DNA of 64,000 nucleotides, taken from positions 372,001-436,000 of the forward strand of contig CAXXTS010000005.1 in NCBI GenBank assembly GCA_963676345.2, read 5' to 3'. The notes beneath the pieces were generated by a model, which saw only the letters and a list, made by a program, of their open reading frames with translations, was not told where the DNA came from and ran no database searches. Shown piece by piece: positions 1 through 8,524 of the stretch. The stretch's first letter is position 1; each line of letters starts with the position of its first letter. Source of the DNA: G963665925 sp963676345 (GTDB taxonomy: Bacteria; Bacillota; Clostridia; Peptostreptococcales; Acidaminobacteraceae). A program made the position numbers and the translations under genes.

Positions 1-29
1 TTAACTATAATCAATCAGAAAAAAATATT

Positions 30-57
30 GAAGAATCGGCTGAAATGCCGATTCTTC
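30..57. terminator. Hairpin upstream of gdhA
   Basis: A perfect 11-bp inverted repeat (GAAGAATCGGC and its complement, 6-nt loop) lies 31 bp before the gdhA start. On the minus strand it is followed by a T-rich run, and on the plus strand it is not. It is most likely the terminator region of a neighbouring transcript or a leader hairpin of gdhA; the window edge prevents deciding. Confidence 0.4.
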
Positions 58-88
58 ATACGCTTAATAGAGATAGGAGCTGTGTTAG

Positions 89-1440
89 ATGTTAGAATAT
101 ATTCAAGACGTATTTAATAGAGTGAAGTCGAGAAATGAAAGTGAACCGGAGTTTCTACAAGCAGTTGAGGAAGTATTCCATTCGCTGGCGCCAGTTCTGG
201 AAAAGAACCCTCAGTGGGTAGAGTCAAACCTTCTTGAAAGAATGGCAGAGCCAGAAAGACAAATTGCATTTCGTGTTCCTTGGGTGGACGATGCAGGCAA
301 GCTTCAAGTAAATAGAGGGTTCAGAGTTCAGTTTAACGGTGCCATTGGTCCCTATAAAGGCGGACTGCGCTTTCATAAATCAGTTTATATTGGGATCATT
401 AAGTTCCTGGGGTTTGAACAAATTTTCAAGAATTCACTGACAGGTCTTCCAATCGGTGGTGGTAAAGGGGGCTCTGACTTTGATCCTAATGGTAAATCAG
501 ACGCTGAAGTGATGCGTTTCTGCCAGTCTTTTATGACCGAACTATACAGACATATTGGTCCTGATGTGGACGTTCCTGCTGGCGACATTGGTGTTGGCGG
601 TCGTGAAATCGGCTACCTGTATGGCCAATATAGAAGAATCCGTGGTGCATTTGAAAATGGCGTTCTAACAGGTAAAGGTCGCCCATACGGCGGGTCTCTA
701 ATTCGTCCAGAAGCGACTGGATTTGGTATTACATACTTCTGCCAGGAAATGCTCAAACATGAAGGCACTTCTTTCCAAGGCAAAACAGTTGCCTTATCAG
801 GCTTTGGCAACGTAACATGGGGTGCTTGCATCAAGATTCGTGACCTAGGCGGTAAAGTTGTAACCCTATCTGGTCCGGATGGTTACATATACGATGCTGA
901 GGGCGTTAACACAGATGAAAATCAATATCTATTATCTTTCTTGAAATGCGTGCATCTGGTAATGACCGTGTTAAGGATTATGCAGACAAATTTGGGGCTG
1001 AGTTCTTTGAAGGTCAAAGACCGTGGGGCGTTAAGGTTGACGTTGTCATTCCATGTGCGACTCAAAATGAAATTCATCTGGAGCATGCTGAGCAAATTGT
1101 TGCAAATGGGATCAAGTTCGTATGTGAAGGGTCAAATATGCCAACCACAAATGAAGCACTTGTATACCTTCAGGAACGAGGGGTTCTTGTTGGTCCTGCC
1201 AAGGCGGCAAATGCGGGCGGTGTTGCAACTTCAGCACTAGAAATGTCTCAGAACTCTATGAGAATGTCATGGACAGAAGAAGAAGTTGATGCTAAGCTTC
1301 ATGATATTATGGTGAATATCCATGACAATTCTATGAAGGCTGCTCAGGAGTATGGTTTTGGATACAATCTAGTTGCTGGTGCAAACATTGCTGGTTTCCT
1401 AAAAGTTGCAGAGGCAATGCATGCTCAAGGGGACTACTAA
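89..1440 (+). pseudogene. gdhA: Glutamate dehydrogenase, frameshifted
   Basis: This is a hexameric-type glutamate dehydrogenase, which interconverts glutamate and 2-oxoglutarate plus ammonia in the cytoplasm. Frame 1 (from ATG 89 after a TAGGAG ribosome site) carries the substrate-binding half with the K-containing motif LPIGGGKGGSDFDP and the start of the Rossmann domain (LSGFGNVTWG). Near 935-942 homology moves to another frame, which continues LEMRASGNDRVKDYA, PCATQNEI, SNMPTTNEA and ends GANIAGFLKVAEAMHAQGDY at 1440. The two halves together make about 450 residues, the normal family length. Comparison with clostridial enzymes suggests about two surplus bases just before the LEMRAS segment. 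There is no internal decay otherwise, so a very recent mutation or a sequencing error are both possible. It lies directly upstream of 4-hydroxybutyrate dehydrogenase, which fits a 4-aminobutyrate fermentation unit where GDH recycles glutamate. Confidence 0.9.
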
Positions 1441-1491
1441 GCAGATTAAATCGGGTATATATTGTTTCTATTGAGAAAGGAAGTTATTTTT

Positions 1492-2607
1492 ATGAAATAT
1501 TTTAACTTACCAACACAAATAAATAAATATGATGATTTTAAAAGTTTCTCAGAAGGATTTGAAGTTGGTGCTGATGATCTGGTTATAACTCACAAATTTC
1601 TTTATGAGCCCTTTATGAAGGACTTGAATTTAAAAGCAGATTTTATCATGCAAGAGGATTATGGACATGGTGAACCGTCTGATGAAATGATAGACAAAAT
1701 TCTTAAAGACGTCAGTTCAAAACCGTATAAGCGTGTTGTCGCGGTTGGGGGCGGAACAATTATTGATATTGCTAAGCTTTTGATTTTTGAAGATGGCAAC
1801 AATGCCCTTGATATGTTTGAGAAAAAGATTGACTTTAAGAAAAATAAGGAACTTATCATTTTGCCGACAACATGTGGCACTGGAAGTGAAGTTACAAATA
1901 TTTCCATAGCGGAAATCAAAGCAAAGCAAACAAAAATGGGTCTGGCAATTAATGAACTTTATCCAGATCATGCTGTATTGGTGCCAGAACTTATAAAAGG
2001 ATTACCTTACAAGTTCTTTGTATTCAGTGCAATTGATGCACTCATTCATGCGATAGAGTCCTACGTGTCACCCAATGCAAATGATCTGACTCAGCTCATC
2101 AGTATGAAGTCAATCGAAATGCTGATGTCGGGCTTTATGGAAATTGTTAAACATGGTGAAGATCACCGCTACACTCTACTGGAAGACTTCGCTGTAGCAA
2201 GCAATTATGCTGGAATTGCCTTTGGTAACGCAGGTGTTGGAGCAGTACATGCCTTGTCGTATCCTCTTGGTGGCGCATACCATGTACCGCATGGGGAAGC
2301 CAACTATCAGTTTTTTACTGAAGTTTTCAAAACATATAACCGGATTGATCCGGAAGGGAAAATAAAGCCTTTGAATCAATTTTTAGCTTCTCTTATGGAT
2401 GTAAATGAAGAAGATGTTTATGATGCCATAGAAAAGATTCTGGACAATCTGCTCAGCAAGAAGCCTCTAAAAGAGTACGGAATGAAGGAAGCTGAAATTC
2501 AAGGATTCACAACCAGTGTGCTTGAAAAACAACAACGGCTTTTAGCAAATAATTATGTCCCTTTATCAGAGGTGGAAATTAGAAACATTTATCAAACACT
2601 TTACTAG
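1492..2607 (+). CDS. 4-hydroxybutyrate dehydrogenase (iron-type alcohol dehydrogenase)
   Basis: A 371-residue group III, iron-containing alcohol dehydrogenase that best fits NAD-dependent 4-hydroxybutyrate dehydrogenase (succinate semialdehyde to 4-hydroxybutyrate). Visible signatures are the nucleotide-binding AVGGGTIIDIAK, the family motif LPTTCGTGSEVTNISI, and the metal ligands in DALIHAIESYVS and AVHALSYPLGGAYHVPHGEAN. An upstream in-frame ATG at 1462 would overlap the ribosome site GAAAGGAAG, so ATG 1492 is chosen. It follows gdhA by about 50 bp, probably in one transcript, and a strong terminator follows. Substrate assignment rests on family resemblance and on the neighbouring CoA-transferase and Bcd/Etf genes; other short-chain alcohol dehydrogenases of this family are an alternative. 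Confidence 0.82.
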   Translation: MKYFNLPTQINKYDDFKSFSEGFEVGADDLVITHKFLYEPFMKDLNLKADFIMQEDYGHGEPSDEMIDKILKDVSSKPYKRVVAVGGGTIIDIAKLLIFEDGNNALDMFEKKIDFKKNKELIILPTTCGTGSEVTNISIAEIKAKQTKMGLAINELYPDHAVLVPELIKGLPYKFFVFSAIDALIHAIESYVSPNANDLTQLISMKSIEMLMSGFMEIVKHGEDHRYTLLEDFAVASNYAGIAFGNAGVGAVHALSYPLGGAYHVPHGEANYQFFTEVFKTYNRIDPEGKIKPLNQFLASLMDVNEEDVYDAIEKILDNLLSKKPLKEYGMKEAEIQGFTTSVLEKQQRLLANNYVPLSEVEIRNIYQTLY

Positions 2608-2690
2608 ACAGTTTGCAATAGGATATGGAACCACCGAACATATTTGTTCTCAGTAAGTTTAGTACAGCTAAATTATAGGACTCGAGTAAA

Positions 2691-2720
2691 GGGGATGTTG
2701 TAAAAACATCCCCTGATTTT
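2691..2720 (+). terminator. Rho-independent terminator after 4-hydroxybutyrate dehydrogenase
   Basis: The 9-bp stem GGGGATGTT/AACATCCCC with a small loop is followed by TGATTTTATG. It lies 84 bp past the stop codon of the dehydrogenase. Confidence 0.8.
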
Positions 2721-2800
2721 ATGTAAATAAATATAGATTTATAAAGTAGACCTCAGAAGCTTAAAACCACAGTGGGTCGGATATGCGTTGAAAAGCTAAA

Positions 2801-2826
2801 GGCATCTAGCACGTGTGCTAGATGCC
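2801..2826 (-). terminator. Long perfect palindrome, terminator of the bcd-etfBA operon
   Basis: A 26-bp palindrome has 12-bp arms (GGCATCTAGCAC and its complement) and a 2-nt centre. It sits between two convergent operons, 146 bp past the etfA stop. On the minus strand it runs into TTTAGCTTTTC, so it probably ends the etf transcript. Confidence 0.6.
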
Positions 2827-2971
2827 CTCTGCAGCTCTCTATTCTTATTTAAACTTTAATAGAATAAAAGATAATAATCAAGCATAAGAATCAAATATGA
2901 AATCATAAGAATCAAACATAATTGAATAAGCAAAAGTTGATCAAGAGAGAGATGCGTAAAGGTGTTCTGCT

Positions 2972-3973
2972 TTAAGCGTCTTTGCGATTTTCTCTAATAA
3001 GGCTTAGAAGTTCAGGAATGACTTGATGTGCATCTCCAACAACACCTAAGTCAGCAGTATCAAAAATGGGCGCTTGTGAATCCTTGTTGATCGCAACGAT
3101 GTATTCAGACTCTTCCATACCTGCAATATGCTGAATAGCCCCAGAAATGCCACAAGCAAGATAAAGGTCTGGGCGTACGGTTTTGCCCGTTTGTCCTACT
3201 TGTGTATCCTTCGGCATCCATCCGGCATCTACAGCAGCTCTTGATGCAGAAATGGTGCCTTCAAGTTCTACGGCAAGCTCTTCAAGTGGGCTCATATTTC
3301 GAGCTGAACCAATACCACGCCCCCCGGATACGAGGACGGTTGCATCTTCAATTTTCATTTTTTTCTTTTCTTCCTTGACAACTTCTAGAACTTCAATTGC
3401 ATCAGATACTTTAAAGTCAATTGAAATATTTGTGTACTTTCCAGTGCGAGACTTATCTAGATTAGAAAGCGGCATGACACCTGGACGGACGGTAGACATT
3501 TGAGGACGATGGTTTGGACAGATGATTGTTGCCATAATATTTCCGCCAAAAGCAGGTCGTGTCATGAGCAAGTTATTATTTTCTAAGTCGATTTCGAGAC
3601 GTGTACAGTCAGCCGTTAGCCCTGTGTTGATACGTGCAGCAATTCTTGGAGCCAAATCTCGGCCAATGGTTGTTGCACCAAATAGTACAATCTCAGGGTT
3701 TCTGTCATGAATAATTTGTACAACTGCTTGAGTATAGTAACTTGTTAAGAAGACTTTGAGTTTAGGGTCTTGAACGTGGATGACTTCATCAGCCCCCAGG
3801 TGGTAAAGTGTATCGATTTCATCACGCATTTTGTCTGATAGTAGAATAGCACGTACTTGGCATTTCAGAATATCAGCAAGTTCTCTAGCCTTGCTGATAA
3901 GTTCTTTTGAAACGGTTAAAATATGACCATTTCTTTGCTCGATATAAACAAAAACATCTTTTGATGCAGTCAT
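2972..3973 (-). CDS. etfA: Electron transfer flavoprotein alpha subunit
   Basis: A 333-residue EtfA, the FAD-carrying partner of EtfB. With butyryl-CoA dehydrogenase it transfers or bifurcates electrons between NADH, crotonyl-CoA and ferredoxin. The N-terminal ETF domain (about residues 5-190) contains LFGATTIGRDLAPRIAARI. The C-terminal FAD domain (about 205-330) has VSGGRGIGS, GQTGKTVRPDLYLACGISG and ADLGVVGDA. There is no extra N-terminal ferredoxin domain. It is the last gene of the minus-strand operon bcd-etfB-etfA, with a gap of 96 bp after etfB that contains a short direct repeat (ATGATGGTTGTTTTA-like, twice). GAGGAT-type ribosome site precedes the ATG. Confidence 0.95.
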   Translation of the reverse strand: MTASKDVFVYIEQRNGHILTVSKELISKARELADILKCQVRAILLSDKMRDEIDTLYHLGADEVIHVQDPKLKVFLTSYYTQAVVQIIHDRNPEIVLFGATTIGRDLAPRIAARINTGLTADCTRLEIDLENNNLLMTRPAFGGNIMATIICPNHRPQMSTVRPGVMPLSNLDKSRTGKYTNISIDFKVSDAIEVLEVVKEEKKKMKIEDATVLVSGGRGIGSARNMSPLEELAVELEGTISASRAAVDAGWMPKDTQVGQTGKTVRPDLYLACGISGAIQHIAGMEESEYIVAINKDSQAPIFDTADLGVVGDAHQVIPELLSLIRENRKDA

Positions 3974-4069
3974 GGAAATCCTCCTTAGTGATGGTTGTTT
4001 TAGAAATGATGGTTGTTTTACAATAGTCCCTACGGCTTTCGGTCATTGAAGCAGATGTGCCTGTTTATT

Positions 4070-4849
4070 CTAAATAATGTACTTTTCACAGAGTGCTTCA
4101 TAGATCACCTCAGCGGATTCTCGTGCTGGAAGTTCTACTTTGCGACCGGGTTCTTTAACCGCTTTTGTAAATGATTTTTTAACACGTGTAGGTGAACCTT
4201 TTAGGCCAACATCTTCAACTTCGATATCAAGATCATCAAATGTCATTGTTTTAATTTCTTGTTTCCAAGCGTCAAATATACCGCCAACGGACATGAAACG
4301 CGGTGTGTTCATATCGCTTAGTGTCGTAATAAGACAAGGGAGTTTTACTCTTAGAATATGATGACCATCTTCATAGATACGCTTAAGTATGAGCGCGTCA
4401 TTATCGTATTTTAAATCGCCTACATAACTCACTTGCGGCAGGTCCAGCTTTTCAGCAATTTGTGGACCAACTTGTGCAGTATCTCCATCTATTGCCTGGC
4501 GTCCTGCGATAATCAGGTCATAGTCTTGTTGTCTTAGAGCAGCAGCTAGCGTCATGGACGTTGCCCACGTATCCGCACCGCCAAATTTTCGATCTGTTAC
4601 TAGAATCGCTTCGTCAGCACCCATAGCAAGCGCTTCTCTTAGCGCAAGTTCGGCTTGCGGTGGGCCCATGGTAATGGCTGTAATATGAGCGCCCATTTCA
4701 TCCTTAAGTTTTAATGCAGCTTCCAGACCACTCTTGTCATCTGGATTGATAATACTTGGAATACCATCGCGGATGAGGGTACCCGTTTCTGGGTTCAATC
4801 GTACTTCTGTAGTATCGGGAACTTGTTTTATGCAAACGACAATTTTCAT
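4070..4849 (-). CDS. etfB: Electron transfer flavoprotein beta subunit
   Basis: A 259-residue EtfB with the typical start MKIVVCIKQVPDTTEVR, the nucleotide-binding region ALAMGADEAILVTDR, and the signature IIAGRQAIDGDTAQVGPQIAEKL. In clostridial Bcd/Etf complexes this subunit holds a second flavin and accepts electrons from NADH. It lies 25 bp downstream of bcd and is clearly co-transcribed with it. Full length. Confidence 0.95.
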   Translation of the reverse strand: MKIVVCIKQVPDTTEVRLNPETGTLIRDGIPSIINPDDKSGLEAALKLKDEMGAHITAITMGPPQAELALREALAMGADEAILVTDRKFGGADTWATSMTLAAALRQQDYDLIIAGRQAIDGDTAQVGPQIAEKLDLPQVSYVGDLKYDNDALILKRIYEDGHHILRVKLPCLITTLSDMNTPRFMSVGGIFDAWKQEIKTMTFDDLDIEVEDVGLKGSPTRVKKSFTKAVKEPGRKVELPARESAEVIYEALCEKYII

Positions 4850-4874
4850 GATTATCCTCCTTGTATGTACTGAC

Positions 4875-6014
4875 CTATTTTAGTAGACTTGCTGCGATGA
4901 CCATGCGCTGTACTTCAGATGTGCCCTCGTAAATTTCGGTAATCTTGGCGTCACGCATCATACGTTCAACAGGATATTCACGCGTATAACCGTATCCGCC
5001 GTGAAGTTGTACGGCTTGTGTGGTTACATCCATTGCTGTTTCCGCAGCGAAGAGTTTTGCCATTGCAGCAGCCTCGCTGTAGTCTTGTTTTGCATCTTTT
5101 TTTGAGGCAGCACTATAAACGAGGAATCTGGAAGCTTCGGTTCGAGTGTGCATATCAGCAAGTTTAAACTGCGTATTTTGGAATTTCGAAAGCGTTCTAT
5201 TGAACTGCTTTCGTTCTTTTACATATTGTACGGTGGTATCAATAGCACCTTGTGCTATACCTAGCGCTTGAGATGCAATGCCGATACGACCACCGTCCAG
5301 TGTTTTCATTGCAATTTTAAAACCTTGTCCCTCTTTACCCAGCCTATTTTCAACAGGGATTCTACAGTCTTTAAATATCAGTTCGCATGTTGCAGAACCT
5401 TTAATACCCAGTTTTTTCTCTTTCTTGCCAACGGAGAAGCCAGGTGTGTCAGATTCCACGATAAAAGCAGATATACCCCGTGTTCCTTGGGAGCGATCTG
5501 TCATGGCCATGACAATATAAGTTTGGGCATAACCTGCATTTGTTATGAATATTTTTGACCCATTTATGATGTATTCATCACCGTCTCTTACAGCCGTTGT
5601 TTGCTGGGCACTTGCATCTGTTCCAGCATTAGGCTCAGTTAGACCAAATGCACCGATTTTTTCTCCTTTAGCAAGTGGAACAAGATATTTTTGTTTTTGC
5701 GCTTCAGTTCCGAACTCATAGATTGGCGTTGCACAGAGTGATGTGTGTGCAGAGATGATAACACCTGTTGTAGCACAGGCTTTTGAAAGTTCTTCAACAG
5801 CCATGGCATAGGCTAGGTTGTCTCCGCCTGCGCCACCGTATTCTTTTGGAAAGGGGATGCCAAAAAATCCATACCGTTTCATCAATTCTACGGTTTCCTC
5901 AGGGAAGCGCTCCTCCTCATCAACGCTTTCTGCGAGTGGCTTAACTTGTGTTTCTGTAAAAGAGCGGTACATGTCACGAAGCATTTGATGTTCTTTTCTA
6001 ATTTCAAAATTCAT
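4875..6014 (-). CDS. bcd: Butyryl-CoA dehydrogenase (short-chain acyl-CoA dehydrogenase)
   Basis: A 379-residue acyl-CoA dehydrogenase that reduces crotonyl-CoA to butyryl-CoA with electrons delivered by Etf. Signatures are AFGLTEPNAGTDA and IFITNAG (FAD contacts), the C-terminal QLHGGYGYTREYPVERMMRDA, and the catalytic glutamate in the segment ITEIYEGTSEVQR. The chosen ATG at 6014 is preceded by GAAAGGAAG; the longer frame beginning at 6053 lacks a ribosome site. It is the first gene of bcd-etfB-etfA, behind a near-consensus sigma-54 promoter at 6146-6162, so its expression should depend on an activator such as the divergent gene at 6687. Confidence 0.93.
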   Translation of the reverse strand: MNFEIRKEHQMLRDMYRSFTETQVKPLAESVDEEERFPEETVELMKRYGFFGIPFPKEYGGAGGDNLAYAMAVEELSKACATTGVIISAHTSLCATPIYEFGTEAQKQKYLVPLAKGEKIGAFGLTEPNAGTDASAQQTTAVRDGDEYIINGSKIFITNAGYAQTYIVMAMTDRSQGTRGISAFIVESDTPGFSVGKKEKKLGIKGSATCELIFKDCRIPVENRLGKEGQGFKIAMKTLDGGRIGIASQALGIAQGAIDTTVQYVKERKQFNRTLSKFQNTQFKLADMHTRTEASRFLVYSAASKKDAKQDYSEAAAMAKLFAAETAMDVTTQAVQLHGGYGYTREYPVERMMRDAKITEIYEGTSEVQRMVIAASLLK

Positions 6015-6145
6015 AGTATCTTCCTTTCGTGTAATTTCTGTGATGTGTCTCACCGTTTCATTTGATTGCCAGCTCTAGCCCGCATTAAGAAGCAATTATG
6101 CGATTCGAGTTCAGAGGGCGTCATTGGGTTTGCAACCTATTATTA

Positions 6146-6162
6146 TGCAATATGCGTGCCAA
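6146..6162 (-). promoter_or_regulatory. Sigma-54 promoter of bcd-etfB-etfA
   Basis: Read on the minus strand the site is TTGGCACGCATATTGCA. The GG and GC elements are separated by exactly 10 bases, matching the sigma-54 consensus TGGCAC-N5-TTGCW. It lies about 130 bp before the bcd start codon. Confidence 0.88.
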
Positions 6163-6285
6163 TTGATAAATTGTTATCAAAGTAAAAAGGCAGTCATTTA
6201 AATGGGCTGGTTAGAGGTATGTGTTGGTTTTGTGAACGTATGGATCACTTTTTGAAGGGGCGGTAGAATGCATAGGTGCTTCATG

Positions 6286-6303
6286 TGTTCCAAAATTGGA
6301 ACA
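6286..6303. promoter_or_regulatory. Activator-binding palindrome (UAS 1) of the sigma-54 region
   Basis: TGTTCCAAAATTGGAACA is a perfect 18-bp palindrome. It is 124 bp upstream of the bcd sigma-54 promoter, a usual enhancer distance, and the same TGTTYC-N6-GRAACA pattern recurs at four other places in the window, all near sigma-54 promoters. Confidence 0.75.
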
Positions 6304-6356
6304 AAATCTGAGGCTCATATGGCTAAAGTGTTGATGTTTCAATGTATACATCGGTC

Positions 6357-6374
6357 TGTTCTAAATACGAAACA
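6357..6374. promoter_or_regulatory. Activator-binding site (UAS 2)
   Basis: TGTTCTAAATACGAAACA is an imperfect copy of the 18-bp palindrome at 6286, centred 71 bp further on. It could serve both the leftward bcd promoter and the rightward promoter at 6553. Confidence 0.6.
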
Positions 6375-6552
6375 AATTTCGTTTATGAATCAAAAGTGGG
6401 TTCTTTTTTACTATCTATAAGACGCGTGAGGCAAGAAAATTTGTAAAAAAGAGTTGGAAATCAGTTTTTTTTAAAAAAACACTTCAACAGAATGGGTGAT
6501 ATCAGCACAAGTAAGCGATATGACAATGCTTATGAGTAAAAATAAATTTTAG

Positions 6553-6568
6553 TGGCATAAGAATTGCG
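6553..6568 (+). promoter_or_regulatory. Sigma-54 promoter of the PAS-type activator gene
   Basis: TGGCATAAGAATTGCG has GG and GC separated by 10 bases, matching the sigma-54 -24/-12 pattern. It points toward the activator gene at 6687 and makes the region 6015-6686 a divergent sigma-54 control region with two shared enhancer sites. Confidence 0.8.
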
Positions 6569-6686
6569 TCAGAATATTGACGATTTGGATTGAGTTAAAC
6601 GATTGATTTGAAATATAATATAGGGGTGCAAGATATTGAATCGGTAAATGATTTAATAAATACTTGCCTTTGACGGGAGGAAGATA

Positions 6687-8444
6687 ATGCTGCCATATGA
6701 CTTAAGTGAGATTTTTGAATCAATTCTTTACGAGAGGAAAATCCTTTCTTTTCTAGATACTTTGAATAAAAAACTGGTTATTGTCGATAAAGATGAGAAC
6801 ATTATTTTTATTAACGAGCAGGCAACCAATTTGCTAGGCAAGCGTGCCAGTGTCTTTTTAGGGAAAAAAATATCAGATTACTTATACGGTGCTAATGTCA
6901 AAGCGGTTTTAGAGAAGGGGCATTGTCTCACAAATGTAAACTCAGCATTTTATGACTTTAAAAATGTTGTAGATATCACACCGCTTGAGATTAACAGGGA
7001 TATCATTGGTGCGGTAGTTATATTAAAGGACTTGAGTTCTGATGATATGATGATTGACACACTTAAACTTTGTAATAGTATCAGTCGAGAACTTGAAATG
7101 GTTTTTACATCAACTTATGATGAGATAATTGTGTGTGATCATACGGGCAAAATATTAAAAATCAATGAGGCGTGTAAAAACATATACAATATGGAATCTG
7201 GCGATTTTGTAGGCAGAAATGTGCGTATTCTTGAAGAAAAGGGGATATTTAACCCCTCGGTAACTCTGCGTGTTATCGAAAAGCAGAAGCGTATATCTAT
7301 AACTCAAAAAACGGAGTCGGGTAAAGTTTTAATTGTAACAGGAACCCCTATTTTTGATTCAAAAGGTCGTTTTGTAAATGTCATAAGCATGGCGAAAGAC
7401 ATAACTGAAATTTATGCCTTAAAAGAAGAACTGAGTAAGGCTCAAAAAACGGCTGAAGCCTATTACTATGAGCTTGACATTCTTAGACAAGAAAAAACCA
7501 AGCCAAGAGGCATGATTTATAAAAGCGATAAGATGGACAAGACAATGCGCCAAGCTCAAAAGGTTGCAAGGGTGGACTCAAATGTTCTGATTACAGGCGA
7601 GTCGGGTGTCGGCAAGAGTATGCTGGCAAAGTCAATTCATCAGGAGAGTACACGCTTAAGTGAACCTTTTGTAAGTATTAACTGTGGTGCTATACCGGAA
7701 ACTTTGATGGAATCGGAGCTGTTCGGCTATGAAGGCGGCGCTTTCACCGGTGCGAGAAAAGAGGGGAAATTAGGAAAACTCAGTATTGCCGACAAAGGCA
7801 CATTGTTTTTAGACGAAGTAAGTGAGTTGTCGCTTCAAATGCAGGTGAAGCTCTTAAAGGCCATTCAGGAGAAGTCTTTTACGAAGGTGGGCGGAACAGA
7901 GCTTCAAACTTCCGAATTTCGATTGATAGCAGCAACAAATAGAAATCTGAAAGACTTGGTCAGTCGAGGTGCTTTTAGAGAAGACCTCTTTTACAGGTTA
8001 AATGTGATTCCAATTGAAATTCCTCCGCTCAGAGACCGTAAGGAGGATATTATCATACTCGTTAATCATTTTTGGGACTTGCTAAATGCTAAGTTTGGAA
8101 CAAATAAGAAGATTGATGCAGGTGCATATGACGTTCTTGTAGATTATCACTGGCCAGGGAATGTAAGAGAACTTCAGAATTGTATTGAGCGTATTATGGT
8201 AACGGTTGAAAAAGATACGGTACATGTCTGTGATTTACCAGCCCTACTTGTAGATAGTACCCTAGATATTGTTGAAAAACGGGGGATTATTCCACTCAAA
8301 GAAGCAATTGAAGAGGTAGAAAAGAGTCTGATACTCAAAACCTATGCTCAGTTTAAAAATACCTATAAAACAGCAGGTGCTTTAGGTGTGAGTCAATCCA
8401 CAATTGTTAGAAAGCTTAAGAAGTTTGGCTGCTGTGATGTGTAG
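6687..8444 (+). CDS. Sigma-54-dependent transcriptional activator, PAS-PAS-AAA-Fis
   Basis: A 585-residue bacterial enhancer-binding protein. Two PAS-like sensor regions (about 15-115 and 135-245) are followed by a short coiled linker and the AAA+ domain. Walker A GESGVGKS is near residue 303, and the sigma-54 contact motif GAFTGA in ELFGYEGGAFTGA is near 351. Walker B TLFLDEVSEL and the sensor region FYRLNVIPIEIPPLRDR follow. The C-terminus is a Fis-type helix-turn-helix (TAGALGVSQSTIVRKLKK). ATG follows GACGGGAGGAAG. It lies divergent to bcd and probably activates bcd-etfBA, the nifU-like/CoA-transferase operon and itself through the TGTTYC-N6-GRAACA sites. The PAS ligand cannot be read from the sequence. 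Confidence 0.9.
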   Translation: MLPYDLSEIFESILYERKILSFLDTLNKKLVIVDKDENIIFINEQATNLLGKRASVFLGKKISDYLYGANVKAVLEKGHCLTNVNSAFYDFKNVVDITPLEINRDIIGAVVILKDLSSDDMMIDTLKLCNSISRELEMVFTSTYDEIIVCDHTGKILKINEACKNIYNMESGDFVGRNVRILEEKGIFNPSVTLRVIEKQKRISITQKTESGKVLIVTGTPIFDSKGRFVNVISMAKDITEIYALKEELSKAQKTAEAYYYELDILRQEKTKPRGMIYKSDKMDKTMRQAQKVARVDSNVLITGESGVGKSMLAKSIHQESTRLSEPFVSINCGAIPETLMESELFGYEGGAFTGARKEGKLGKLSIADKGTLFLDEVSELSLQMQVKLLKAIQEKSFTKVGGTELQTSEFRLIAATNRNLKDLVSRGAFREDLFYRLNVIPIEIPPLRDRKEDIIILVNHFWDLLNAKFGTNKKIDAGAYDVLVDYHWPGNVRELQNCIERIMVTVEKDTVHVCDLPALLVDSTLDIVEKRGIIPLKEAIEEVEKSLILKTYAQFKNTYKTAGALGVSQSTIVRKLKKFGCCDV

Positions 8445-8460
8445 TGCGTTAATTATTAAA

Positions 8461-8486
8461 GGCGGATTCTTTTGGAATCCGCCTTT
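8461..8486. terminator. Bidirectional terminator between convergent genes
   Basis: GGCGGATTC/GAATCCGCC form a 9-bp stem flanked by AAA and TTT. It separates the activator gene (plus strand) from the CoA-transferase gene (minus strand). Confidence 0.8.
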
Positions 8487-8524
8487 CTGATGCTCAGATA
8501 TCATTTTCAAATACTGGTTGCTGA

